Positions 11,509-22,426 of a DNA stretch of 64,000 bases are shown here, piece by piece (the stretch's first letter is position 1; each line of letters begins with the position of its first letter). The stretch comes from Rhinopomastus cyanomelas (Eukaryota; Chordata; Aves; Bucerotiformes; Rhinopomastidae), in assembly GCA_013400115.1 (NCBI GenBank), contig VXBP01008282.1:1109781-1173780 (forward strand), written 5' to 3'. The position numbers and the translations under genes were made by a program. Below the pieces are notes generated by a model. The model was not told where the DNA came from. It saw only the letters and a list, made by a program, of their open reading frames with translations, and did no database searches.

Positions 11509-12108
11509 TAGAACCATACAATCACAGAATGCTTTGGGTTTAAAGGGACCTTCAAAGGTGATCTAGTCCTACCCTGCTACAGGCAAAGACATCTTCAACT
11601 AAATCAGTTTGCCCAGGTCCCCTTTCAACCCAACTGTCTCCAGGGATGGGATGTCTACCACATCCGTGGACAATTTGGGCCAGTGTTTCAGCACCCTCAG
11701 CTTACAGCTTCCTTATATGCAATCTAAATCTACCTTCTTTCAGCTGAAGCATTAACACCTTGCAAGGCCTTGCTAAAAAGTCTGTCCCCATTTATCTTGA
11801 AGCCCCCTTTGAGTGCTGAAAGGCCACACAGAATCACAAAGAATCACAGAACATTAGGGATTGGAAGGAACCTCACAAGATCATCTAGTCCAATCCCCCT
11901 GCCACAGCAGGATCACCTAGATCACGTTGCACAGAGACATGTCCAGGCAGGTTTTACACACCTCACCAGAGCTGAGTAGAGCATCAGGATCACCTTCCTC
12001 AGCCTGCTGGCCACACTTTGATTCAGAATATTGGCTTTTAGGACCAGCAGTGCACATAGTCGCTCATGTCCAGCCTTTCATCCAGCAGTACCTCCAAGCC
12101 CTGTGGAG
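11509..12108 (-). mobile_element. Old CR1 copy, split by a younger CR1
   Basis: Two blocks of one diverged CR1 in reverse orientation. The left block (11509-11828) starts with an octamer remnant, AATCACAGAATGCTTTGGGT, and runs through GGATGGGATGTCTACCACAT into the ORF2 C-terminal region. The right block (about 11960-12108) continues into the upstream ORF2 region (GCTGGCCACACTTTGATTC, GCTCATGTCCAGCCTTTCAT). The young CR1 at 11829-11959 separates them. The blocks are in collinear order, which supports a single element later interrupted. Confidence 0.8.
11829..11959 (-). mobile_element. Young CR1 nested in the old CR1
   Basis: Octamer remnants AATCACAAAGAATCACAG, then AACATTAGGGATTGGAAGGA, CCAATCCCCCTGCCACAGCA and GTCCAGGCAGGTTTTA. 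Typical 130-base 5'-truncated young copy. Its flanks on both sides belong to the older CR1. Confidence 0.9.
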
Positions 12109-12151
12109 GCTTTCAGCTTTATGTTGAAAGTACTTGATGTGCCTATGAATA

Positions 12152-12683
12152 GGAAGGCTACTGCATCTGGAGTATTGTGTCCAGTTCTGGGCCCCTCAGC
12201 TCAAGGAGGACACAGAGCTGCTGGAGAGAGTCCAGTGCAGAGCAAAAAAGATGAAGGGAGAGAACATCTCCCTGATGAGTAAAGGATGAGGGAGCTGGGT
12301 TTCTTTAACTTGGAAAAAAGGAGCCTGAGGGGTGACCTCATTAATGTTTGTAATTAATATGTGAAGGGTGGGTGTCAGGAGGGTGGAGCCAGGCCCTTGT
12401 CAGTGTCGTCTAATGAGAGGACAAGGGGCAGTAGGTATGAACGGGAACATACGAGGTTCCACATCAATCTGAGAAGGAACTTCTTCACGGTCAGGGTGAC
12501 AGAGCACTGGAACAGGATGCCCAGGAACAGGGGGTAGTGGAGTCTCCTTCACTGGAGACGTTTAAGACCATCCTGGATATGTTCCTGTGTGACTTGCTCT
12601 GGGTGATCCTGCTGTGGCAGGGGGATTGGACTAGATGATCTTTCAAGGTCCCTTCCAATCCCTAATGTTCCGTGATTCTGTGA
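12152..12683 (+). mobile_element. CR1 LINE, about 530-base 3' fragment
   Basis: Sense-strand CR1 covering the C-terminal part of ORF2 and the short 3' UTR. Conceptual translation gives a recognisable but broken ORF2 end (EYCVQFWAPQL... and later ...RNFFTV...HW-like blocks, with stops and frame changes). The terminus is GATTGGACTAGATGATCTTT, CCCTTCCAATCCCTAATGTT, CCGTGATTCTGTGA. It belongs to the young group and is one of the longer copies here. Confidence 0.93.
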
Positions 12684-14241
12684 CTAGCCTGTTGAGGTCT
12701 AGGAAATCCTGTTCGCTCTGAAACCAACAGCTGTGGCTTTTTGATTTTATGCTTGCTTTATCTAAAAGATTTTTTTGCAGTAAATGAACCTCCACAAAGC
12801 AGGAAAAACACAATCTTGGCACATTGTATTTTTGATTTTAAGGGAAATGTGACAGCCTCAGGACACGAGAGTTTTGCAGCAAGTAGCTATTATGCTGCAG
12901 GAAGTTTGCTGGTGGGAATTCTTTTCCTGGGTCCATTTTTGCCAGTGCTCTTGTGTAACCATGCACCAGGCACAATAAAATTACTTCTATTCAATTGAAT
13001 ATTTGCTCTTGTCAAAGGTTAATAAAGTAGGTTCAAATTCAATCAGCTTAAGAGGCTTTAGCTTTGATGGGTTTCAAGGACAGTTTCAGCTTGTCAATGG
13101 AGAAGTATGAATCTTGCTGTGGCCTTGAAGCAGCATTAGGAAGTTTCTGTTCAAATTTTTGTGCTTAATAAAGTTCTTTGCATTCAAAACTGTCACATCT
13201 TGACATTTGTTCATTTTCTTCTTGTGTCATCTACTTTTTCTCCTCTACAAGGAGCACACAATGGGGTGAGCTCCTGGAACACCAGAAGATCTCAGCTAGG
13301 ATTTCAAAATATGAGACCAAATTGCATTTGTCAAAACTAAAGCTCTGAGAGGAGGCTACGTGCGCTGCACGAGTGATGAGGAGTAGATGCTGCTCTGAAT
13401 GAGCGCTGTGAATTCTCTGGAGCTGTGTAGACTAGGTGTTTCGTGTTTGCTGCTGCTGTGAGTCATGGATAACAACAGGACTTCTGACCACAGCCTTACG
13501 CTGACACGTTTGTTAAGCTATTGTTTTATCAATTGTCCCCCACATCACAGCCAATATGAACCCAGCGTGATCATACAGACCTCTGTGCAGCTACTCACCA
13601 TATTTGCATTTGAATCCTGCATGGACTTTTTTTGAACCTTTATTAGACTAAATATTGTTTGTCTTTTTGTTTTCAGAGTGTGAGGATGAGAATTATTTAT
13701 TTGCTCGACCATCCATAGCTGAACTTCTTTGGAGATGTTTTGCCTGGATGAAATCTATTATAAGTTAATTTACAGTTTTGAATCACAAAGGTTCCTTTTT
13801 AATAGAGTGTGTAAAGCAGATTTTAAAAAATGAGAGCAACTGGTGTTGAAATGGAAAGGCGTCAGAGCATAAGTAATCTGCTTTTCTTGTGTAAACTGAA
13901 AGATGGACACTTTTCCACGTTAGTTTGGGTAGGAAGATGTTTAGTTATGTGAAAACAACAAAACAAGGCACAAAGTCGGTAATTGATTAATTCAGTGCAA
14001 AGAAAGAGCACTGAGAAGTATAAAAGGAATAAAAGTTCAAGTGCTTGAGTTCTGAAGCAACTGTAAGAACTGAGGAAAAGCTTGAATATCATGACAGACA
14101 TTGCAGGGGAAATCTTCTCTTGTGTAATGTTCTTCTTTCATGTTTAAGTGCTCGGAAGACAAAACTGCTTGAAACAGCATTTGAAAAGTAGGTGCAGAGT
14201 TAGTCTTATAGACAGGCATTTAATCTTCTGTTTCCCAAGCT
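12684..14241. other. Unique DNA, clustered poly(A)-signal words
   Basis: Three AATAAA words on the plus strand (near 12973, 13020 and 13167) lie within 200 bases. An 85-codon frame (12741-12998) precedes them but has no known domain. At 13678 a strong acceptor-like TTTTTGTTTTCAG is followed by 29 open codons and a stop. None of these makes a supported gene. A small CpG cluster is at about 13350-13440. Confidence 0.4.
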
Positions 14242-14353
14242 TCACAGGATCACAGAACATTAGGGATTGGAAGGGACCTTGAAACATCATCCAGTCCAAT
14301 CTCCCCACCACAGCAGGATCACCTAGACCAAGTCGCACAGGAACACATCCATC
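14242..14353 (-). mobile_element. CR1 3' end fragment, young group
   Basis: Reverse-orientation terminus: GGATCACAGAACATTAGGGA, then CCAGTCCAATCTCCCCACCA and CAAGTCGCACAGGAACACAT. About 110 bases. Confidence 0.92.
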
Positions 14354-14989
14354 CCAACACATTCATGTATTTTAAGATGATACTGCCACTAGAAAGACCA
14401 TCAATGTCATGGTAGATACAATGCCAAACAATCCTTTTTCTCATGCTGTGTTTCCCTCTCACGACACCTATGTTTGCGTGGGTGAATGTCTCTGCAGAAT
14501 AGCCATTAAGTGGCTCTAAATCTTACCTCAGTTTGGCTGTAATTTCAGAGATAACTAATCTGACGATTTTTGGGAAGAGCATTTAGCTGCTCTGAATACA
14601 CAGGGGTACAAATTTAAACCAATCTTTTAGGTGATGCTTGGTGAGGACACCAAAACCCATAGTAACCACTGGAATTTGTGTTGTATTGTGTAGATAGAGG
14701 ATGATTAGGTTCTCAGCTGTAGAAGACAGAGGGAAGAAAATGAACTTCCAGTAAGTAAGTATCCCTCGGTACCCTGAAGTCACAGGTCTGAGGTCACTGT
14801 ACCTACAACAGATAACTTCACTCAGGGCTTGCTGACCAGTAACTTCAGACAGAACGATGTTCTGTTAACATCGCGGGTTGTGTTTGGACATAAATGCAAA
14901 GAGATCTGCCTGTGCTAGCACTATTAACTTGGGGGGTTTGAAAGCTGTAACACTTGCTGCCAGAATGAAGGCTTGCAGAACTGAAAATG
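14354..14989. other. Unique DNA, nothing recognised
   Basis: No repeat, RNA gene or convincing coding segment seen. Short frames only. Confidence 0.45.
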
Positions 14990-15332
14990 GGCTACTACAG
15001 AATCTCTCTACAACTACCTGAAAGGAGGTTGTAGCAAGGTTGGTGCTGGTCTCTTCTCCCAAACTACTAATGACAGGACAAGGGGAAATGGCCTCAAGTT
15101 GCATCAGGGAGGTTTAGGTTGGATCTTAGGAAGAAGTTGTTCACTGAGAGAGTGGTTGGGCACTGGAACAGGCTGCTGATGGAGGTGGTGGAGTCACCAT
15201 CTGTGGAGGTGTTTAAAAACCGAGTAGCTGGAGCACATGAGGGCATGGTCTGGGGGTTAGAGAGCTGTTGGGATGATGGCTGGACACAATGATCCTGGAG
15301 GTCCTTTCCAGCCATAATGATTTTATGATAAT
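14990..15332 (+). mobile_element. Old CR1 3' fragment
   Basis: Diverged CR1 in sense: AACTACCTGAAAGGAGGTTG, GGTTTAGGTTGGATCTTAGG, GGGCACTGGAACAGGCTGCT, and the end GTCCTTTCCAGCCATAATGA with an octamer remnant. The protein part corresponds to the last third of the ORF2 C-terminal region and is not open. Confidence 0.88.
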
Positions 15333-15809
15333 TTGATTATTCTATCTCAGCCTTTTGTCTTTCTGGCTTCCTGCTGTCTTTCTAACTCTACAGTTGCATG
15401 AAAAATCAGATATCTGAAAAGAAATATACCTGAAATATTAAAAAAAACTATAGGAAGAATTGGGAAGTGACCTTAGAGAGGGCTTGTGCTATAGAAGTTT
15501 GAAATCACTGGTAAATAGTCCTCTGCATGTAATCTGCTAGATTTCTATGCTTCAGACCATCACAAAAGTTTTTCCAGACTAATATGTGTCTTTTCCTAAC
15601 CTATAAATCAAGGATGTTAATATCCTATGAAAGACACTCTTCTGCAAACTTTTATCAGGTTAGTTTCTCTTCTTGCATACAAATTCATATATCCTGTCCT
15701 AGAACTCAAGGATCAAAGCTGCATCCTAAGACCTGACTATTGCTGGCTATTAAAAAAGCTGGGGCATTTTCAGTCATGATTTTAGGTACCACAATCAAGT
15801 GGGGAGGAT
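15333..15809. other. Unique DNA, nothing recognised
   Basis: AT-rich spacer between two CR1 copies. No supported feature. Confidence 0.45.
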
Positions 15810-15984
15810 TGAGGGTGATGGAGCACTGGAACAGGCTGCCCAGGATGGTTGTGGAGTTTAAGACCCACCTGGATGTGTTCCTGTGTGACTTGGTCTAGGT
15901 GGTCCTGTTGTGTCAGGGGAATTGGACTAGATGATCTTTCGAGGTCCCTTCCAATCCCTAATGATTCTATGATTCTATGAATCA
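15810..15984 (+). mobile_element. CR1 3' end fragment, young group
   Basis: Sense copy: GGGTGATGGAGCACTGGAAC, GCCCAGGATGGTTGTGGAG, TTGGACTAGATGATCTTTCG, then CCCTAATGATTCTATGATTC. It keeps two clean copies of the ATTCTATG tail octamer. A small deletion removes part of the usual CTCCTTCTCTGGAG block. Confidence 0.93.
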
Positions 15985-17336
15985 GGGGTCATATTATAGA
16001 AAATGAACCCACAAATGTAATCTATCAATTCTAGAAACAAGGAATCTAAACCCAGCAAGGGACAAAAGATGCCTTTATTAGAGATTCACTGACCAGAAAA
16101 GGCAGATAAAAACCTTTTGCCTGGTGCAGATGCACCTCCCAAGCACTGTCAGTGAACGACAGGCAACATGCTAATCACAAGGAAGAGGTGTTTGCGTTAT
16201 TAGACTTATAAAGCCTGACCGTGGCCACCACAAGCTTTGAAGGCAGAGTTCTTCAATTATTGCACTAATTGTTTGTTCTGTTTGTGTCTCAGGCTAAGAA
16301 GGAAGAGTCAGTGAAGCACAAATGAGACACCCAGAATTGGTACCCCAGTGACAGTTGAGTTTCAGCATCTCATTATTTGTTATTTGCTTTGTTGTGCCTG
16401 TGTGACTGTAAGTTGAATGTACTCATGCACATCCAAGACTCACACTGTGCGACACTTGTGAAATCGTTATGCACATTGTTCTGCAGCTCCAGGCGTGAAA
16501 ACTGCTTCTTAAAGATCTGATAGCTTCTTTCTTTGCTTTTGTTTCCAACCCAAATAAGAAATGCCAAAGCCACTCTCTTTAGGGGGCAGATATCTCTATC
16601 CAAATGTGAAATCCAGATGTTAGCAAGCACATCTCTAGGAGGAAGATGCCTCCATCTGTACAAGGCCCCCTTTGCACACAGCTAAGAATATAGATGTGGG
16701 GCTTTTTTAAAGCCCTAACTCATTCACTCCTATATTTCTCTTCTGAAAAAGACCTCACTGCAAGATCTTTAAAGTAGAATTGTCCAAATAACAAAATAAA
16801 GATCTAGAGAAGTTCAAAAAGGACATGACATAAGCAGCAGAAACTTTCTTGATCATGACCACTCATCATAAAGAATTAAGGATGATAGCTTGCAGACATG
16901 ACATTTAATAGGCATGTAATACATTTAACTTTCATTCTAAGGTCATATGATTTAACCTTTCTAATATAGTGTGTTACAGACGTTATAACACGTGCTAAAC
17001 ACACAGCAAGGCAGTAAAAGCACTCTGGTAGCAGACTTACCTGATGAGCTATCTCACAATTAGAGAACTGTGGTCCTTCACTAGCAGCATGTATCATGCT
17101 ATTTGGAATTAAAATCCTAGAGGTTTTATTTGCTTTGAAAAAATAATGGGTCAAATAGATTAGATTAAGGATAGTACCTGACAAGAAAGTATACATGACA
17201 AGAAAGGGTACCTGGTATGTGATAGAAAGACCCAGGAGTTTATGGGAACTTGTGTGAGAAAGACCCTCCTCATTGTTTACAAATCACAGAGGCTCTTTGT
17301 GCTTACTTTTGTTAGATGAATGAATGTCTGATTTTG
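15985..17336. other. Unique DNA with two weak exon-like segments
   Basis: No mobile element recognised. At 16283-16325 (+) an acceptor-like GTTTGTGTCTCAG is followed by a short open run (AKKEESVKHK, then stop). On the minus strand a better exon-like segment lies at 17041-17132 and is listed separately. A 106-codon frame (16876-17196, minus) contains it. Confidence 0.4.
17041..17132 (-). other. Exon-like segment with strong donor (unproven)
   Basis: On the minus strand a pyrimidine-rich acceptor (CCATTATTTTTTCAAAG) precedes 92 bases open in one frame, ending at a consensus donor CATCAG/GTAAGT. The translated segment has a protein-like mix, including SMIHAASEGPQFSNCEIAHQ, and would begin with a split codon and end on a codon boundary. 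I do not recognise the family. Pseudo-exons of this quality occur by chance in long vertebrate introns, and no adjoining exon with matching phase was identified. Confidence 0.2.
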
Positions 17337-17405
17337 AATCATAGAATCATTAGGGATTGGAAGGGACTGGAAGTCACTCAGGAACACATCCAGGCGGGTC
17401 TTAAA
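17337..17405 (-). mobile_element. CR1 tail fragment, left half of a head-to-head pair
   Basis: Reverse-orientation terminus GAATCATAGAATCATTAGGG, then GATTGGAAGGGACT, followed after an internal deletion by CAGGAACACATCCAGGCGGG. It abuts the sense-strand CR1 that begins at about 17411, so the truncated 5' ends face each other. Confidence 0.9.
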
Positions 17406-17410
17406 AGAGT

Positions 17411-17748
17411 GAGTAGTGTTAATAAATGTGTGAAGGGTGAGGGTCAGGAGGATGCAGCCAGGCTCTTCTCAGTGTCATCTAGTGATAGAACAAGGGGCAA
17501 TGGGTGTAAACTGGAGGACAGGAGCTTCCACATAAATATGAGAAGGAACTTCTTCCCAGTGAGGGTGACAGAGCACTGGAACCAGCTGCCCAGGGAGGTT
17601 GTGGAGTCTCTTTCTTTGCAGGTGTTTAAAACCTGCCTGGCCATGTTGCTGTATGACTTGGTCTAGGTGATCCTGCTGTGGCAGGGGGATTAAACTGGAT
17701 GATATTTTGACGTCCCTTCCAATCCCTAATGTTCTATGATTCTGTGAC
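17411..17748 (+). mobile_element. CR1 3' fragment, right half of a head-to-head pair
   Basis: Sense copy of about 340 bases: GTGAAGGGTGAGGGTCAGGA, AGGCTCTTCTCAGTGTCATC, GAGAAGGAACTTCTTCCCAG, and the tail CCCTAATGTTCTATGATTCT. A 116-codon open frame (17316-17666) runs through it and reads as the CR1 ORF2 C-terminus (RLFSVSSSDRTRGNG, then HWNQLPREVVESLSLQVFK-like). It is a retroelement fragment, not a host gene. Confidence 0.93.
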
Positions 17749-18872
17749 ATCTCTGTATACAGAATCTTAACTGTTCTGTGCCTGCTTCAGGAACATCCAA
17801 AAAATACGATTCTATCACATTCAAACTGTACTCAGGCTCAAAAGTCTGGAGAAAGTATTTACTTGCCTCAAAGTTCCCGTGTCTCCTTGCAGAAATGTCA
17901 CTATAATGAATCTGCAATTAAAAGAAAAAACAGTGTTGCATACGTGCTAAATTGTTCCTTGCATTTGGTTTTCATGTCATGTTCAGCAACTATATCAAAG
18001 GTACAACTGCTCAATCCTTTTAAATTCTGTGTTCCATGTTTGCAGTTGAATTCTCACTGTACAACTCCAGCTATACCTGTATTTATAATTTAGAAACCTC
18101 CACACAATGCAGGCAACTGGTGTAGTTAAACAGCAAAGTATTACATTCAATAATAGCCTCATGTGAGGTACAATGGCTTGATAACATCAACTATATTTCA
18201 CATATTACTCTAACGTTCAGGAAGGATCCAGACTCTGAAGAGCTATCAAAATTAGTTGATGCCTTTATGACAGTAAGCTGAGCTTTTTTGACAATGTGCT
18301 TACATTTCAGTGTTGAGTTGGAAAACAATCCTACAATTACCTGAAAGAAAACTATTACTCTTTACTATTCTAAACCTATACTATTCCTTTACCAGTGACC
18401 TCCTAATATGAATGAAATGCAAATCTTCTTACTGATGGATTTATTCCTACTTGCTCTCAACTGAGTTACACACCCGTGTATCAGGCAGTGGTTTTTTATG
18501 TCCCACACTTTTTTTTGAGACATGAGGTAGATTTTTTTGAATGCAAAGAACTAACTGACATGGGTCAAAGCAACACTGAAGGTTATACGGATTCAGATCA
18601 AAGCTTCATCTCATCTTTTCTTTACTTGCTTCTGCCTGGACCTGCACAGCAGCTGGGGCTTCCGACAGGGCCATCATAGTGCTGCCGTGTCCAGGCCAGA
18701 CTGATTTGTAGAGTTGGGAGTGGATCACGCTTTATTTTTCAGTCATTCTGCTTCTGTAGGTTTGAGTTACCTTAATGAAATGCCATAAATCATCCTTAAA
18801 CGTGTCATTATACATCGTAATTTAGATTCATATTTGGGTAAACTGTGTTTAAACGTTCATCTACTGAACATA
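17749..18872. other. Unique AT-rich DNA, nothing recognised
   Basis: Several 60-76-codon frames, no domain signatures, no repeats. Confidence 0.45.
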
Positions 18873-18986
18873 TCATAGAATCATAGAATCATTAGGGATT
18901 GGAAGGGACCTCAAAAGATCATCCAATCCAATCCTCCTGCCACAGCAGGATCACGTAGACCAAGTCGCACAGGAACACATCCAGAG
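18873..18986 (-). mobile_element. CR1 3' end fragment, young group
   Basis: Begins with two clean tail octamers in reverse (TCATAGAATCATAGAATCAT), then TAGGGATTGGAAGGGACCTC, CACAGCAGGATCACGTAGAC and CAAGTCGCACAGGAACACAT. Confidence 0.94.
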
Positions 18987-19976
18987 ACCAGAATACTAGT
19001 AATTTAGGGCATATCTCATCACCACCAACTTCAAGCCATTTTCCTTTTAACAATTTTATATTTGAAAATATTCTACGCATAGAGTAGTCATAGAGGGTGT
19101 TTGAGTGATCAGGAAATTCCATGTTTAAATTTGTTTTTTGCATTTGCTAAATGGTGACCCCAGATAAGGTTTAACAAGACAACATTTAGAAAAGCTGATT
19201 TGGTTCTTTTAAACATCATTTTCTGAGAAGCTCTGGTTCCTCACAGTTCTGCTGGATGTAAAAGACACGTGACTTTCACCATCCATATATAAAACACACT
19301 CAGATCCAACCCTGTGAAAAACCTGTGAAAAATCTCAGTTGGTACAAACTCAGCAGAAAGAAGTTCCTAAAGTTTGTCTGCACAAGGAGAGAATGTTTCT
19401 GTTTGTTTTCTAAATGGACAATTTCATGATCCTCCCGGAGATAAACAAAAGGTGATGCCAGGAGAAGAAAAACTGACAAAACAAACCTGGGAAGGAGACC
19501 ATGGCGACAAGGGCCTATGAGCAACAAAGTGAAACTGGTGGAAGATCAAGAAAAAATATTTAGAAGCAAGAAGAGTCTGTGTGATCCTGGGGATAGCTGT
19601 TTCATAACCACAGTATCAAACTCTGCAGAAAAGAGCTGCCATGTTTCCTGAAAATCCTTTCCACCTTTCATTTGGAGCAGATCGGTAAGAGCACACCTGG
19701 GCACTGAGGATGTCTCTCTGTCCTGAGTGAACCCCGTGGATGTCATACTTCCTACTCAGCATTTCCCTGAAAAGTTGTTCCTCAAACATGTTAATGAAAA
19801 TTTATTATTCCCCTCTAGTGTGTGGCACAAAGAAAACACAAGAGCGCTGAAGCAGAAGTATAAAGGACCAAACCAAAGACTACATTTAGTTTCTTTTAGT
19901 GTTTCATGTGCTGTTTTCTATGGATAGTTGAATTTAATCATCCATCCAGAAAGTTGAAATCAAATATTATTATAAC
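18987..19976. other. Unique DNA, nothing recognised
   Basis: No supported feature. Overlapping short frames on both strands have no domain signature. Confidence 0.45.
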
Positions 19977-20338
19977 AAGGGCAGTGTAGAGTCTGGCATC
20001 TGGGCAAGAACAACCCCAGTACCAGTGCAGCTTGGAGACTGACCTGTTGGAGAGCAGTGGAGGAGAAAGAACCTAGGGGTCCTGGTGGACAGCAGGATGC
20101 TCATGAGCCAGTAATGGGCTTTTGTGGCCAAGAAGGCCAAAGGCATTTGGGGTCCATCAGAATGGGGGTGGTTAGCAGACCGAGAGAGGTTCTCCTCCCC
20201 CTCTACTCTGCCCTGGTGAGACCACATCTGGAATATTGTGTCCAGTTCTGGAATACTGTCCCCTCAGTTTAAGAAAGACACAGAACTGCTTAAGAGAGTC
20301 CAGCACAGAGCCACAAAGATGATGAAGGGAGTAGTAAA
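19977..20338 (+). mobile_element. Internal CR1 fragment lacking its 3' end
   Basis: Sense copy of the ORF2 region between the reverse transcriptase and the C-terminus: CAGTACCAGTGCAGCTTGGA, GGGGTCCTGGTGGACAGCAG, GTTCTCCTCCCCCTCTACTC, ATTGTGTCCAGTTCTGGA. It is interrupted by stops. Unlike most copies it stops before the C-terminal block and has no tail; another CR1 in the same orientation resumes at 20885. Confidence 0.88.
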
Positions 20339-20884
20339 TAACACTTTGGTACCATTGTGTGTCACGCCTGTTTTTGTCCTTGGCTACAAGCAGTCCAAAC
20401 AGAGGTACAGCTGAGGAGAGGAAGAGAACTAAAATTTTCTTTAACACCTCTGTTTGTTTATTTAGAGGTCTATAAATACAAGTACTGCACTCATGTACAG
20501 AGCCTGTCCCAACAGTTTCATGGGAATTGCTCTGCTGGAAGGCTCAGAATCATCCAGCAAAGCACAAAGCAAAGGAGCTCCTGGCCCAGGGTTAGCCAGC
20601 TTCAGCAGAGCGGTGTTGAGCAGCGTTACCTGTGCTGTTGGGTGGGAGATGAGTTGTGCTCCACAATGGGACTGTATTTAACAGAGACGAGCACAAATTC
20701 CAGCAAATTGAAGAGCAGACTTCAGGAAATTAATAATGCTTCATACCTTGACAACTATGAGAGTGCATCTGCTGGCCAGGTGGGAGCCGGCAGCCAGGAG
20801 CAGGCTGGGAGCAGCACAGAGTCCACCACAAGCACAACCCTGTGCAGATGGCCAGCATGCCCCTACTGTCAAATGAGCTGAAAA
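20339..20884 (+). other. Segment between two CR1 fragments with the longest open frame
   Basis: The 546 bases between two same-strand CR1 fragments hold the longest open frame of the window (20357-20881, 174 codons). It is Ser/Gln-rich, with a run such as SAGQVGAGSQEQAGSSTEST near the C-terminus. It has no signal peptide, membrane span or domain that I recognise. Length alone is not significant at 64 kb. The placement suggests either an inserted sequence or retained unique DNA between two independent CR1 insertions. Confidence 0.25.
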
Positions 20885-21146
20885 CTGTGGGCCACAGTGG
20901 GTGACTAAATTTTTCTAGCAGTTTGGGCTGGATGTTAGAAAAACGTTCTTCAGTGTGAGGATGGTAGATCACTGGAATGGGCTGCCCAAGGCGGTGGTGG
21001 GGGCCCCATCCCTGGAGTCATTTCAGGTCAGGCTTCATGAGGCTCTGAGCAACCTGACCTAAGCAGAGTTGTCCCTGTGTAGGGAGGTTGGACTAGATGA
21101 CCTCTAGAGGTCCCTTCCAGCCTAGAATATTCTATGATTCTATGAT
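20885..21146 (+). mobile_element. Old CR1 3' end fragment
   Basis: Sense copy: TTTGGGCTGGATGTTAGAAA, GTAGATCACTGGAATGGGCT, GTTGGACTAGATGACCTCTA, CTTCCAGCCTAGAATATTCT plus tail octamers. Its ending sequence differs from the young group, so it belongs to another subfamily. Confidence 0.92.
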
Positions 21147-22269
21147 GTGAATTTTGATCAGCTGCTCTTTTCCAAACACTTTACTCCCCTGTTTTGTTGT
21201 CCCTTCTTTAGCCAATATAATAGTTTGAATTCTATCTCTGCAGAGCACATATTTCTGTCCACTATGACAGAAAGTGGTCTTTACTCTGCCAATAGGGCAA
21301 CACTTTTACCATTTGGTTCCTTCCTTTATTTCTGCAACAAAAGAAGAGAAAGAAAATGAGTAAACTGGCAAAATAAGCTCTGATATTCCAGGATGCAGCC
21401 TAAGAGGCTGTGCACTCCAATCACCAGCGTTTGTGTTAGCTTCACAAGAATTATGAGGTTATTATAAAACAGTCTTAGTATTAGCAACTAAAGCATGGTA
21501 CCTGTGGGTCATCCCATGGGCACAACTTCACAGAGAACACAAGCTTTTCAGTAAATAGACTGACTTTTGCAAACTGTAAATCATCTGCGAGCCACTACTG
21601 TTCTACTAATTACAGTAAGAAGCTGTGCTCATTAGCTGTTCTCATCTGGTTCACTGCACGAGCTAAATAGTCCGTAAATGAGCCAGCAATTATTGCTGCA
21701 TTACTGCCACCAGCTCTGTTCATATCAAAATATCTTCACCAAATGTTGTGCTTCTTGGTATTATCATGTTAGGAATTTCACAATATCATGTTGAAGCAGT
21801 TAATTGGGAGATTGTTCTTGGATGATGGAGGAGCTCCTAAAACTTCAATGAATGACTGGCTGTCATAAGTATCTTCAGCCCCTTTATGACAACCTCTTAA
21901 ACCAGACAACTCCATGAATACATAAATATTGTATTTAACGAACTCAGAAAGAAAATGCAAACTTGCTATTTATCCTCCATTCTTCTAACAGTAAAGTTCA
22001 GTTAGCAATCACAGACAGTAGGCAGTGTCATGTAAAAGTTGTCAGCCATGGAGATGCTCTGTTGGTAACAGAGGAAATATGAGCTGGATTTTTAAGGCAG
22101 TGCCTTGTGTGCCAAGTACAGCCTGTATGTGCCATCCAAATGTCCTGCAGAGGAGCATTCAGCCAGTGCTTTAGACTCAGAGAGATAGGTAGGGGATATG
22201 AGCTTCCCTTTTCCTACCTCCAATGTTTTCTGACTTGCATCCATTTTACAAATTCTGAAGTTACTAGCA
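21147..22269. other. Unique DNA, nothing recognised
   Basis: AT-rich, no repeat, no coding segment that can be supported. Confidence 0.45.
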
Positions 22270-22421
22270 GTCACAGAATCACATTAGGGATTGGAAGGGA
22301 CCTCAAAGATCATCCAGTCCAATCCCCCTGCCACAGCAGGACCACCTAGATCCAGTCATACAGGAACATATCCAGGCAGGTTTTAAGCATCTCCAGTGAA
22401 GGAAACTTCACAACGTCCCTG
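22270..22421 (-). mobile_element. CR1 tail fragment, left half of a second head-to-head pair
   Basis: Reverse-orientation terminus of the young group: GTCACAGAATCACATTAGGG, CCAATCCCCCTGCCACAGCA, CATATCCAGGCAGGTTTTAA, ending in the TCCAGTGAAGGAAACTTCAC block. Its truncated 5' end lies at most six bases from the next, oppositely oriented CR1. Confidence 0.93.
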
Positions 22422-22426
22422 TAAGC

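Noticed and set aside
13681..13770. Acceptor TTTTTGTTTTCAG followed by 29 open codons and a stop, with AATAAA words about 500-700 bases upstream
   Set aside because: The poly(A)-signal words lie upstream of the segment, not downstream, and no matching upstream exon was found.
17316..17666. 116-codon plus-strand open frame
   Set aside because: It is the CR1 ORF2 C-terminal region, not a host gene.
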